Shown here one piece after another: positions 26,648 through 35,228 of a stretch of 64,000 nt of DNA. The position numbers and the translations under genes are program-made. How positions within the stretch are numbered: the stretch's first letter is position 1; each line of letters begins with the position of its first letter. A model generated the notes under the pieces. The model was not told where the DNA came from, searched no databases, and worked only from the letters and a program-made list of their open reading frames with translations. This stretch comes from Aldehydirespirator sp965116195 (lineage in GTDB: Bacteria; Actinomycetota; Acidimicrobiia; Acidimicrobiales; Aldehydirespiratoraceae): NCBI GenBank assembly GCA_965116195.1, contig OZ220491.1:1860001-1924000 (forward strand), in the 5' to 3' direction.

Positions 26648-27559
26648 CTACAGGTTGCGCAATGACTCGGGAACCGGTTTGTTGAGAGCCTCATAATCGC
26701 TGGGCCAGTTGGGTGACATCAGATGCCACTGCTCAGGTGCCCGCCGGATCAGGCTCTCCAGGGCTGTGGCGTAGTCCTGCACGACCCTGCTGATGTCAGA
26801 GCGCAATCTGCCGCGCCGACCCGTGTCCAGCGGGGGCATGGCGATGGCATGGCGAGTCGAGTCCTGCCAGTAGACCGCAGCCGGTATCAGGGGCGCTCCT
26901 GTACGTAGCGCCAGCAGCGCGGGGCCGGCGGGCAGCCTGGTTCGCTCACCGAAGAAGTCAGCCGTCACACCGCCGCCGCTGATATCACGGTCTGACAACA
27001 GACAGACCACATGCCCACTCTTGACGGCAGCCATCAACCGCCCAGCAGCATCTGGCCCCACCGGAATGATCTGCATGCCCAGACGCTGCCGGAACGATGT
27101 GAACCACTCAAACACCTCGGGTGGCTCGAGCGGTTCAACCACGGCCGTGACCTTCATCCTGGGAATGAGTGCCAGCCACCAAGCCGCCCATTCCCAGGTG
27201 CCGAGATGAGGCATGACCAGGATGGGACCCGTGCCTGAGCGCACGGCACGGTCGATTGCGTCAAAGCCCTCATGACCGAATCCGCTGTCCACGGCAGCCG
27301 CGTCAATTCCCGGCAGCGCAAAGCTCTCCACGTAGTACCGCGCATACCACTCCAGAGTGGTCACGGTGCGTCGTGTGGCTTCGGAGGTGCCGAGCGGCCT
27401 GTCCAGGGCCCTCTCCAGGTTGCGCCGCACCATCTTGCGCTTCTCTCGGCTGGCCACAGTCACAGCCAGCGCGCCGGTCCAGGTGCCTGCACGGGCCAGT
27501 CGTGCCGGTGTGCGCTGGGCCAGAAACTGCCCGGCCCGGTAGGCCAGGACCGGGGCCAC
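26648..27559 (-). CDS. Phosphatidylinositol mannoside acyltransferase-like protein (LpxL/HtrB fold)
   Basis: Lysophospholipid-type acyltransferase expected to acylate phosphatidylinositol mannosides at the membrane. The HxxxxE catalytic motif is in MPHLGTWEWAAWW, and LLSDRDISGGGVTADFFGE and RLPAGPALLALRTGAPLIPA match the family. Start GTG 27559 lies 5 bp after the pgsA stop and gives 303 residues, the usual length; the open frame further upstream overlaps pgsA in another frame and looks spurious. Order pgsA-acyltransferase-pimA is the conserved actinobacterial arrangement. Confidence 0.9.
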   Translation of the reverse strand: MAPVLAYRAGQFLAQRTPARLARAGTWTGALAVTVASREKRKMVRRNLERALDRPLGTSEATRRTVTTLEWYARYYVESFALPGIDAAAVDSGFGHEGFDAIDRAVRSGTGPILVMPHLGTWEWAAWWLALIPRMKVTAVVEPLEPPEVFEWFTSFRQRLGMQIIPVGPDAAGRLMAAVKSGHVVCLLSDRDISGGGVTADFFGERTRLPAGPALLALRTGAPLIPAAVYWQDSTRHAIAMPPLDTGRRGRLRSDISRVVQDYATALESLIRRAPEQWHLMSPNWPSDYEALNKPVPESLRNL

Positions 27560-27564
27560 GATGC

Positions 27565-28269
27565 TCAGTTGGTGCCCGGCGACCGGCCGTGGCGGGCTCG
27601 GTTCTGCCTGCTGACCCCGTTCGCCTGACGCAAGGCACGGGAAGTGCGACTGCGACGGGAGCGCCGCCGTGAACGAGAACGTGTCGGACGGTCCCGTGAG
27701 GCCTGCCGCCACACCTTGACGAAGCGCTGCACTGCGGTGACACCGGTGAGGGCCAGCATGACCCAGAGAGTCCACACCAGCAACTCGCTGAACAACAGGC
27801 CGAAGGCGAGAACTATGAACCGCTCGGCTCGTTCCATGAGTCCGCCCTTGGCGTCATAGCCGAGCGATTCGGCCTTGGCTCTCTGGTAGGAAACCAGCAG
27901 GGCGAGGCTCATGACCGCTACCGGCAGCATCATCAGGCGGCCCGGTTCTGAGGCGAGGTACCAAGCCAGACCACCAAAAATCAAGGCATCGGTGAGCCGG
28001 TCTGACACCGAGTCAAAGAAGGCACCCCGCTGTGAGGAGGTTCCCGAGGCTTTTGCCACAGCCCCGTCAAGGGCATCGGGCACACCTGTGAGTATCAGCA
28101 GCAGGAAGCCGGCACGCAGATAGCCCATGGCAATGGCAAATGATGCAGCGGTCGCCATGATGATGCCGGTGATTGTGACCATGTCAGCGGTCACACCGGT
28201 ACGGCGCAGCGAGACTCCAATGGGGGCCAGACCACGATCCACCGCGGTGCGCCAGTTTCCGTCAAACAT
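27565..28269 (-). CDS. pgsA: CDP-alcohol phosphatidyltransferase, phosphatidylinositol phosphate synthase-like
   Basis: Integral membrane enzyme that transfers a phosphatidyl group from CDP-diacylglycerol to an inositol phosphate. The signature DALDGAVAKASGTSSQRGAF, followed by FDSVSDR, fits the D-G-x2-A-(R/K)-x8-G-x3-D-x3-D motif with Lys for Arg. Five to six helices follow. About 35 residues at the C-terminus are strongly basic (RSRRRSRRSR). Start ATG 28269 (MFDGNWR) gives 234 residues; a further upstream start is possible. It heads the mannoside operon. Confidence 0.9.
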   Translation of the reverse strand: MFDGNWRTAVDRGLAPIGVSLRRTGVTADMVTITGIIMATAASFAIAMGYLRAGFLLLILTGVPDALDGAVAKASGTSSQRGAFFDSVSDRLTDALIFGGLAWYLASEPGRLMMLPVAVMSLALLVSYQRAKAESLGYDAKGGLMERAERFIVLAFGLLFSELLVWTLWVMLALTGVTAVQRFVKVWRQASRDRPTRSRSRRRSRRSRTSRALRQANGVSRQNRARHGRSPGTN

Positions 28270-28286
28270 CCTTGCGCTCCCCGAGT

Positions 28287-28404
28287 GGCTCCACAATCAG
28301 GCTAGCACTCCCGTTGACACCAGCACACGCACTGGCACCGCATCAGCCGACAAGGGGATGGCTCCACAATCAGGCTAGCACTCCCGTTGACACCCTGATC
28401 ACCA
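28287..28404 (+). repeat. Direct repeat upstream of pgsA (83-bp spacing)
   Basis: A 35-bp segment beginning GGCTCCACAATCAGGCTAGC occurs at 28287 and 28370. The rest of the 317-bp gap (to 28585) has degenerate CCACTCGCGCT/CCCCTCGCGCT and CACCCTCCAC repeats and no gene. Confidence 0.9.
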
Positions 28405-28585
28405 CCCTCCACACTCAAACGACAATGCGCGGCGTTGGTGGCCGTCCACTCGCGCTGATACTTGACGGTCGCGGTTGGTGATTTTGCGGGTTTGGTTGGA
28501 CTACTTGGGGGTGACCGTCCCCTCGCGCTTGCTTTGGTGCCCTTATGACCACCCTCCACCACCCCACCAGCACTCGGTCAGCAGT

Positions 28586-29434
28586 TCAGTTGCTGAGACC
28601 TGACCAGTCCTCGGGATTCTGTTCCACCATCTGACCGAGGATCTCGCCGTCCACGCCGTCCACCAGCACCAGACCCCGCTTGTCAGGCGGCGACTCGTTG
28701 GAGTAGAGCAGGATGCGCCAGGTCGGACGGCTGCTCAGGCCTCGCCACGCAAGTTGAGCCGAGGCATGCCCAACCGGAAACCCGACCTCGCGGGCTGCGG
28801 CGACCAATGCACCGTGCTCATCAACGTCCAGATTCCAACCTGCCAGCAGGCAGTACACGCCGAACAGGGTCAGCACCACGCCACCGACTGCGAAACCGCC
28901 GTTGACGAGCACCGCCTCAGAACCCAACACCAGCACCATCAACACCGAGAATGCTCCCAACACCAAATACAGCACGCCGGGGATGCGACGCCGGTTGTTG
29001 TTGGGAAACAAATAGGGGCCGACATAACCCGACGCATCGAGGTCAACGGGAAGGCTGTCACGCACTGCGGCTGCATCATCCCCAAGGTGCGCTTCTCCGT
29101 CCCCAGAGTACGCCTTCTCTCCGTCCCCGGAATGCACATCTCCGTCCCCAAAGTGCGCCTCTTTGTCCCCGGAATGCACATCTCCGTCCCCAAAGTGCGC
29201 CTCTTTGTCCCCGGAATGCACATCTCCGTCCCCAAAGTGCGCCTCTTTGTCCCCGGAATGCACATCTTTGTCCCCAAAGTGCGCCTCTTTGTCCCCGGAA
29301 TGCACATCTTTGTCCCCGGGGAGCGTCTCGCCGTCCCCGAGGTGTGCCTCAACATGGTCGGCTTCAAGACCGGCTTCATGCTCAACCACCGAAGCGCGGT
29401 CGGACGCATCAAACCGCTCACCTTCATCGCGCAT
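28586..29434 (-). CDS. Two-helix membrane protein with an acidic/His tandem-repeat N-terminus
   Basis: A 282-residue protein of unknown function. Residues about 35-105 contain degenerate SGDKEAHFGDGDVH units (14 residues, 42 bp). This segment is very polar and cytosolic. After YVGPYLFPNNNRRRIPG come two hydrophobic helices (about 150-170 and 178-200), then a soluble C-terminal part ending EQNPEDWSGLSN. The C-terminal 140 residues look like a conserved actinobacterial small membrane protein; the repeat looks like an added expansion. It is divergent from the oxygenase gene, with a perfect palindrome between. Confidence 0.75.
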   Translation of the reverse strand: MRDEGERFDASDRASVVEHEAGLEADHVEAHLGDGETLPGDKDVHSGDKEAHFGDKDVHSGDKEAHFGDGDVHSGDKEAHFGDGDVHSGDKEAHFGDGDVHSGDGEKAYSGDGEAHLGDDAAAVRDSLPVDLDASGYVGPYLFPNNNRRRIPGVLYLVLGAFSVLMVLVLGSEAVLVNGGFAVGGVVLTLFGVYCLLAGWNLDVDEHGALVAAAREVGFPVGHASAQLAWRGLSSRPTWRILLYSNESPPDKRGLVLVDGVDGEILGQMVEQNPEDWSGLSN

Positions 29435-29454
29435 CGCCAGAGTATTCTAGTCTA

Positions 29455-29479
29455 TGCCGTGACTGCGATAGTCACGGCA
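29455..29479. promoter_or_regulatory. Perfect 10-bp-arm palindrome between divergent genes
   Basis: TGCCGTGACT and AGTCACGGCA flank GCGAT. It lies in the 73-bp gap between the divergent membrane-protein gene and the oxygenase gene, where an operator for both promoters would sit. An operator role is inferred from position and symmetry; a hairpin terminator is less likely because both genes point away. Confidence 0.6.
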
Positions 29480-29507
29480 GGCCTGCAAACCTCGAAAGGC
29501 TCGAACA

Positions 29508-30395
29508 TTGGCACTCGCGAACCCCAGCACAATCTGCGATGATCCTGTGATCCGCGATCAGTGGTACGCGCTGTCGGCTCTGGACGAGATCGTCGCCGGC
29601 CAGAAGCACCGGACTGTGCTGCTCGGCGAGCCGGTCGAGTACTGGCTGGAGCCTGATGCCACACCCCGAGCCGTGACCCACCCGGACGGCCCTGTGATCC
29701 CTTTGGCCACACGCAGTTCACTCGGCTATCTCTGGACGACCATCGGCGACCCCAAGCAGGGCATTTTCAAGGTTCCTGAGGCAGCTGAGGCGGATCGGCG
29801 CACGCTCAACACGCTGACCGTGGGGATTGAGTGCTCGGCACCCCGAGCCGTTGAGAATTTCCTTGACCTGGCCCACTTTCCCTACGTGCATACGGGGGTG
29901 CTTGGTGACGAACCCCACACCGAGGTTGCCGAGTACCGGATTGAGGAGCGAGACGGTGAGATCTGGGCTTTTGACTGTCGCTTCTATCAGCCCCGGGCTG
30001 CCGCAGCATCCTCACAGGGGGTGCTGGCCGATTACATCTACCGGGTACCTCATCCCTATTGCGCCATGCTCTACAAGTCATCGCCGGCAGATGCTGACCG
30101 CATGGATGCCATCGGTGTCATCATCCACCCGTTGACCGAGACCCGAATTCGTGCCCACCTGTTCAGCAGCCTGCTGGATGATGTGAGTACCCGCAACGAG
30201 ATCAGGCGCTTTCAACAAGGTGTCATCGCCCAGGACAAGCCGATCCTGGAGAACCAGTATCCCAAGCGGTTGCCCCTGGATCCGCGGGCCGAGACACCCA
30301 TCCGGGCTGACCGCTCAGCCATTGCCTACCGTCGCTGGCTGAGCCGCCTCGGTGTGACCTATGGGGTTATCCCGGCTGGAACCGCTGCGCAATGA
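29508..30395 (+). CDS. Rieske-type oxygenase catalytic subunit that lacks the Rieske domain
   Basis: A 295-residue protein resembling the VanA-like ring-hydroxylating/demethylating oxygenases. The mononuclear iron motif is clear: N117-x2-D120-x2-H123-x4-H128 in ENFLDLAHFPYVH. The N-terminus (IRDQWYALSALDEI and TVLLGEPVEYW) matches the start of such oxygenases, but the C-x-H and C-x2-H cluster segment expected at about residues 50-90 is missing. The sequence passes straight from THPDGPVIP to SSLGYLW. Electrons would therefore have to come from the Rieske domain carried by the next gene product. The start is taken as TTG 29508 after GAAAGG; GTG 29549 is an alternative. The substrate is unknown. 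Confidence 0.85.
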   Translation: MALANPSTICDDPVIRDQWYALSALDEIVAGQKHRTVLLGEPVEYWLEPDATPRAVTHPDGPVIPLATRSSLGYLWTTIGDPKQGIFKVPEAAEADRRTLNTLTVGIECSAPRAVENFLDLAHFPYVHTGVLGDEPHTEVAEYRIEERDGEIWAFDCRFYQPRAAAASSQGVLADYIYRVPHPYCAMLYKSSPADADRMDAIGVIIHPLTETRIRAHLFSSLLDDVSTRNEIRRFQQGVIAQDKPILENQYPKRLPLDPRAETPIRADRSAIAYRRWLSRLGVTYGVIPAGTAAQ

Positions 30396-30560
30396 CCACC
30401 CGATCAAGCCCTTCTCAGCTCTTCAGCAACGCTGTTCGGTTGACCCCTGACGAGTGCTGAAATGAACAACCGACCAAACCCTTCCACCCTCTTCAGCAAC
30501 GCTGTTCGGTTGACTCTTGACGAGACGGTGACATGAACACTCGATCAGGCCCCTCTCAGA
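30392..30560 (+). repeat. Triple copy of a gene-start sequence (70-71 bp spacing)
   Basis: Related segments begin ATGACCACCCGATCAAGC (30392), ATGAACAACCGACCAAAC (30462) and ATGAACACTCGATCAGGC (30533), each 70-71 bp apart, with CTCTTCAGCAACGCTGTTCG shared by the first two (30419, 30489). The third is the real start of the reductase gene. The first overlaps the stop of the oxygenase gene. Confidence 0.9.
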
Positions 30561-32629
30561 TCGTTGTCACTGCTGAGCAACTGTGGCACCCGGTGGCCTC
30601 CTGGGAGGATGTGCCGCAGCATCATGTCTGCTGGGCAAAACTATTGGGGCGAGAACTCGCCGTGTGGCGAGCCGACGACGGGTACCTGAACGTTTGGGAA
30701 AACCGCTGCCTGCACCGCGGCGTGCGGCTCACTATTGGTACCAACGACGGGCGAGAGTTGGTCTGTCGCTATCACGGTTGGCGTTATGCCAGTCGCACCG
30801 CAGGTTGCACCTACATTCCAGCACACCCGGCTGATGCCCCGGCTCGCACCATCTGCAACCGCACGTTCGGTGCCTGTGAGCGTTACGGGCTGGTGTGGTC
30901 GGGTGCTGATCCGGTGGGTGCGCCACCTGAAATCACGGCCTTGGAGCAACAGGAGGCTTTCGGACTGCGGGGCCTGCCGGTACACGCCCCCGTTGATCTG
31001 GTGTTGGAGCGTCTGAGTCGGCATCGCTTCCTGCCAACAGCGGTCATCGCAGGCACCGCCAGAGAACCCGACGCGGACACTGGCTTTGACATTGACATCA
31101 AAACGGACACCGACATTGACACCGACACCCACAGCGATGCCGACATCGACGTTGTGGGCATTGAAGGCACCGCCAGAGAACCCGACACCGGCACTGGAAT
31201 TGACGTACATATCGACACCAGCACTGACCCAAACGCTGGCATTGACACCGACACCGGCACTGGAATTGACACTGGCAATGACATCAGCATTAACGCCGAC
31301 ATCGACATTGACACCGACACCCATATCAACGCCGACATTGACATCGCTGAGGTTGTGATGACGGTTGAGGAACGCTCCGACTATCACATCGTGCTGCGCG
31401 CCGATGCGCCCGAGAGCGGAGCGTCCAGCACCGTCGTGTTCTTCGTGCAGCCCACCGATGCTGACCGCTCGGTTATCCGGCCCGTGCTGGCGGGAACTCC
31501 CCCGCCTGACAGCCAGATGCCCGTGTGGCGTCACCACAACACGGTCTTGTCAGCGCTGCGGGTAGCGGTTGAAGCCGAAGCCGCCAGCATGCCGACACCC
31601 GAGCCGCTGGTGGCAGCCATTGAGCAGGTGCCCATCCATCTGTCGGAGTTACCCGAGCCCGCCCTCGGCTCCGGTGGTCGGCACGCTTCCCTGCGGGTAC
31701 GGGTGGCACGCAAATGGCAGATAGCGGACGATGTGGCCGGGTTCGAGTTGGTCTCAATCGCCGACCAGCTGCCCACATTCCAGCCCGGAGCCCATGTTGA
31801 TGTGCATCTGCCCAACGGTCTGGTTCGCCAGTATTCGCTCACCAACGGTCCGGGCGAACTGGATCATTACACGATCGGGGTGAAACTCGAACCCAATGGT
31901 GAGGGTGGATCAGCCGCTTTGCACAATGACGTGCGCGAGGGTGACGTGTTGGCCATCTCGGAGCCACGCAACAACTTTCCGTTGCGCCGAGACGCCTTGC
32001 GTACTGTCCTTGTGGCCGGTGGCATCGGTATCACGCCGCTGCTGTCAATGGCACGGGCGTTGCATCATCAAGGCTTGACGTTTGAGTTACATGTGTTTGC
32101 GCGCAGTCAAGCCCATCTTGCTTTCGGTGACATCTTGTCCGGCTTGGGGGATGCGGTCACCCGTCACATCGGCTTGTCGCCACAGCAGACCGGGGCCGCT
32201 CTCGAGGCGCTGCTGGCCGACCCCGGGCCTCACGAACACGTTTACATATGCGGGCCCGGGCCGATGTTGGACGCAGCCCGCTCGGCGGCTGTTGATGCGG
32301 GACGGCCAGATGAGACCGTCCACTTTGAGTACTTCTCCAATCCCACCGAGATTGACGACTCGGTCACTTTCAGTATTGATCTGGCGCGCTCGGCTCTGAC
32401 ACTGGACGTGTCGGCAGGCCGCACCATCATGGAAGTACTGCGCAGCAACGGCGTGGAGGTTGCCTCCTCTTGTGAGACCGGAGCCTGCGGTACCTGCCGG
32501 GTGGCGGTGCTTGACGGTGAACCGCTGCACAACGACGTTTACCTCAACAACAGCGAGAAGCAGCGGGGTGACCAGATGATGGTGTGCGTGTCAAGAGCGC
32601 GCAGTGACCGACTCGTGCTGGACATCTGA
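30533..32629 (+). CDS. Rieske [2Fe-2S] domain fused to a VanB-type ferredoxin reductase
   Basis: Electron-transfer partner of the upstream oxygenase, 698 residues. Order: a Rieske domain with C59-x-H61 (RCLHRG) and C78-x2-H81 (CRYHGW); a linker at about 180-285 of Asp/Thr/Ile-rich short repeats (DIDTDTH type); a flavin-binding barrel with VRQYSLTNGP; an NAD-binding domain with VLVAGGIGITPLLSMA and YICGPGPMLDAA; and a plant-type [2Fe-2S] ferredoxin with SCETGACGTC and a last Cys in MMVCVS. Known VanB proteins lack the N-terminal Rieske unit, which normally belongs to VanA. Together the two genes make a complete but re-partitioned oxygenase. ATG 30533 is the third of three repeated start sequences. 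Confidence 0.88.
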   Translation: MNTRSGPSQIVVTAEQLWHPVASWEDVPQHHVCWAKLLGRELAVWRADDGYLNVWENRCLHRGVRLTIGTNDGRELVCRYHGWRYASRTAGCTYIPAHPADAPARTICNRTFGACERYGLVWSGADPVGAPPEITALEQQEAFGLRGLPVHAPVDLVLERLSRHRFLPTAVIAGTAREPDADTGFDIDIKTDTDIDTDTHSDADIDVVGIEGTAREPDTGTGIDVHIDTSTDPNAGIDTDTGTGIDTGNDISINADIDIDTDTHINADIDIAEVVMTVEERSDYHIVLRADAPESGASSTVVFFVQPTDADRSVIRPVLAGTPPPDSQMPVWRHHNTVLSALRVAVEAEAASMPTPEPLVAAIEQVPIHLSELPEPALGSGGRHASLRVRVARKWQIADDVAGFELVSIADQLPTFQPGAHVDVHLPNGLVRQYSLTNGPGELDHYTIGVKLEPNGEGGSAALHNDVREGDVLAISEPRNNFPLRRDALRTVLVAGGIGITPLLSMARALHHQGLTFELHVFARSQAHLAFGDILSGLGDAVTRHIGLSPQQTGAALEALLADPGPHEHVYICGPGPMLDAARSAAVDAGRPDETVHFEYFSNPTEIDDSVTFSIDLARSALTLDVSAGRTIMEVLRSNGVEVASSCETGACGTCRVAVLDGEPLHNDVYLNNSEKQRGDQMMVCVSRARSDRLVLDI

Positions 32630-32659
32630 GAGTTCAATAAAAGTGATGCGCTCAAACCC

Positions 32660-32806
32660 ACAGCCACTCCCTGATGCAGCCACGGCCACAGGAGTCGCAG
32701 TCACGACAACATCTGATGAAGTCACGACCACAGAAGCCGGGCCAAGATTGTTGTTGGGCCTCGTCAGCACCGGCTCTGTAGTCACGGCCACAGGAGTCGG
32801 GCCGAG
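32660..32806 (+). repeat. Repeats upstream of the GST-like gene (60-bp spacing)
   Basis: GTCACGACCACAGAAGCCGG at 32721 and GTCACGGCCACAGGAGTCGG at 32781 begin related segments 60 bp apart. A further partial copy lies near 32680. The last copy abuts the start of the GST-like gene. Confidence 0.8.
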
Positions 32807-33457
32807 ATGATCACTTTGTATGACTGGGAATTGTCGGTCAACTGCTACAAGGTCAGGCTGCTGCTCAGCATCTTGGGCCTTGACTACACCACCGTGCCGG
32901 TGGACTTTTATCCGGGCTGGGAACACAAGTCAGCCGAGTTCGCCAAAATCAACCCACTCGGGCACATACCGGTGCTTGATGACGACGGTTATGTGCTGCG
33001 CGACTCCCACGCAATTCTGGTTTATCTGGCGGCGCGCTACGACACCACGAAACGCTGGTATCCGGTGCAGGATCCGCATCTTCTGGGTGAGACCGCCTCA
33101 TGGCTGCTGTTCGCGGAGGGCACCACAAACACCGCTTCTGCGGCTCGTCTGCACGTGAACCTGGGCTACGACTTTGACATTGATGCCGTACGCGCCGGTG
33201 CTCATCGTCTGTTCCGTGTGCTGGACGAGCATTTGTGGTTCCGTGAGCATGAGGGTCTTGACTGGGTGGCTTCAGGTCGCCATCCCACCATTGCCGACCT
33301 GGCCTTGTTCGGTGATGTCGCACTGTCAGAGGAGGGAGGCGTGTCACGCCAGGACTACCCGGCGCTGCGCCGCTGGACAGACCGGTTCGGCCGTGTTGAC
33401 GGCTTCGTGGTGATGCCAGGGATCTTCGCCCCCTACCGAGCACCCTCAGGAGCCTGA
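32807..33457 (+). CDS. Glutathione S-transferase-family protein
   Basis: A 216-residue protein with the two-part GST fold. The thioredoxin-like N-terminus starts ITLYDWELSVNCYKVRLLLSILG and has NPLGHIPVLDDDG (cis-Pro) and LRDSHAILVYLAARY. The helical C-terminal part has HPTIADLALFGDVALS (N-capping box). Actinobacteria generally use mycothiol rather than glutathione, so the thiol partner is open; ring-opening, isomerase or dehalogenase roles occur in this family. It lies in the same direction after the oxygenase pair. Confidence 0.85.
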   Translation: MITLYDWELSVNCYKVRLLLSILGLDYTTVPVDFYPGWEHKSAEFAKINPLGHIPVLDDDGYVLRDSHAILVYLAARYDTTKRWYPVQDPHLLGETASWLLFAEGTTNTASAARLHVNLGYDFDIDAVRAGAHRLFRVLDEHLWFREHEGLDWVASGRHPTIADLALFGDVALSEEGGVSRQDYPALRRWTDRFGRVDGFVVMPGIFAPYRAPSGA

Positions 33458-33525
33458 CAAACCCGTCCCTCACGAACCGCCCGGCCACTTGACAAACCCC
33501 GTCCTCATGAATCCCGTTGAAGGGG

Positions 33526-34764
33526 TCAGATCGGCAGGTTGCCGGTGGCGCGGCGGGTGGTGCCCTCGTCGTTGTAGGCGGCGATGGCACGCTGTGCGAT
33601 ACGCATCTGATGTACTTCGTCAGCACCGTCAGCAAAACGGGCCCAGCGTGCATGCTGGTACATGTTCGCCAGTGGCGTGTCGGTCGAATAGCCCAGCGCC
33701 CCATGCACCTGTATCGAACGGTCGATGACACGGTTCAACATGTTGGCCACGAAGTGCTTGGCCATTGACACCTCCGACTTGAAATCCTCGCCACGATCAA
33801 TCTTGTGAGCCGCGTGCAACACCATCAGCTTGGACTGGTACAACTCCATCGTGGAGTCTGCGATCATCCACTGAATCCCCTGCTTTTCGGCCAGCAGCGA
33901 GCCGTGCGAGAAGCGCTTCAAGGATCGGTCAACCATCATGTCCAGCGCTGTCTCGGCCTGGGAAATCCAGCGCATGCAGTGGGCCAGACGAGCCGGGCCC
34001 AGGCGATATTGACCCAGCAGGTGGCCCTGACCCCGCCCGCCGAGCATCTGGTTGGTGTGTACCCGCAAGTCTTTGATGAGGATTTCGCTGTGCCCGGTAC
34101 TGCCGTGCATGGTCTCGATCTGGCGCACCTCGTTCCAGCCGTCCTGGGGCAGGTCGATTATGAAAGCGCTGTTGGCGGCCTGGGGAATATCGGGATCGTC
34201 CTCGGTGCGACATACGAGTATGGCGAAGGTGGCACGATGGGCATTGGAGATGAACCACTTGTGCCCGTTGATCACCCATTCGTCACCATCGGGACAGGCG
34301 CGGGTCTGTATCAGCGTCGGGTCAGACCCGGCCACATCCGGCTCGGTCATGGCGAAGCAGGAGAAGACTGTTCCCTCGCACAACGGACGCAGATATCGCT
34401 CAGCCTGCTCGGGGGTTGCCCAGTGCAACAGGGTGTGCATGTTGCCCTCGTCCGGTGCCTGGCAGTTCATCACCCAGGGGCCGTAATGTGACTTGGCAGC
34501 CTCGGCCTGCACCATTGCCAGTGCCACATGGCCGAGACCCATGCCGCCCCACTCCTTCGGCATGTGCGGCAACCACAAACCTGCCTCTTTGGCCTGCCTG
34601 CGCAGGTTGACCAGCACATCAACTCTGTCGCTGCCTTGCAGAGGTTCGCCGCCGTGAAGGCCCTCAATGCGCTCTTGTGCGGGCCGGACGACTTCGGTGA
34701 TGAACGAACGGACGCGTGCTCTGAGCGCCTCCAACTCTGACGAAAGCGTGAAGTCAATGGCCAT
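33526..34764 (-). CDS. Acyl-CoA dehydrogenase
   Basis: FAD-dependent enzyme of 412 residues that would oxidise an acyl-CoA to the enoyl-CoA. CFAMTEPDVAGSDPTLIQT (FAD/substrate loop, about residue 135), INGHKWFISNAHRATFAIL, and MAKHFVANMLNRVIDRSIQVHGALGYSTDTPLANMYQ (given as its landmarks VHGALGYS and NMYQHAR) match the family. The usual catalytic Glu position cannot be fixed by eye. It ends facing the GST-like gene with 68 bp between stops. It probably belongs to the same degradative region. Confidence 0.9.
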   Translation of the reverse strand: MAIDFTLSSELEALRARVRSFITEVVRPAQERIEGLHGGEPLQGSDRVDVLVNLRRQAKEAGLWLPHMPKEWGGMGLGHVALAMVQAEAAKSHYGPWVMNCQAPDEGNMHTLLHWATPEQAERYLRPLCEGTVFSCFAMTEPDVAGSDPTLIQTRACPDGDEWVINGHKWFISNAHRATFAILVCRTEDDPDIPQAANSAFIIDLPQDGWNEVRQIETMHGSTGHSEILIKDLRVHTNQMLGGRGQGHLLGQYRLGPARLAHCMRWISQAETALDMMVDRSLKRFSHGSLLAEKQGIQWMIADSTMELYQSKLMVLHAAHKIDRGEDFKSEVSMAKHFVANMLNRVIDRSIQVHGALGYSTDTPLANMYQHARWARFADGADEVHQMRIAQRAIAAYNDEGTTRRATGNLPI

Positions 34765-34789
34765 GACTGCTCCTTGTTTGTTTGCGCGG

Positions 34790-35170
34790 TTTGCTCGCCG
34801 GCTGTTTGCGTGCGGTCAGGTCTTCGGTTGCGGCCTGCCTTAGCCCAGGCCAGTTCGCTGACTGTTCGCGTGCGGTCAGGTCCAGTTTGCCCAACAGTCC
34901 TTCGGTGCAACACTGAGGATGAACCCGGACTCGCTTCCTCCTCCTACGCAGTTGCCTCAGGGTTGAACAAGGATGGGATACGTAGCGGGGCACTGTTCCC
35001 TCATGTACGCAGTTGCCACCTCCACCGGTGCTTCCCTCGGACCACAAAACCTACTTCCTCGTCCACGGTGTTGCCCTTCCCTCGCCGGTAGCCCTTCAAC
35101 CCTCGCAACAAACCTGCTTCCTCATCTACGCGGTTGCCTCTACGCTGTTGAGTTGCAGGGCCTGCGGGCC
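34790..35170 (+). repeat. Degenerate repeats in the acyl-CoA dehydrogenase / decarboxylase-like gap
   Basis: The 464-bp divergent gap has GTGCGGTCAGGTC twice (near 34811 and 34870) and four variants of a C-rich unit ending in TACGCAGTTGCC-like sequence (near 34948, 35010, 35070, 35130), spaced roughly 60-70 bp apart. No gene is supported. Promoters for the two divergent genes must lie here but none is convincing. Confidence 0.7.
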
Positions 35171-35228
35171 GTGTGACAATGTGTGAGCGAGTTGATCAAG
35201 CTGATCAAGCCATGTCCAGAGGAGCAGC

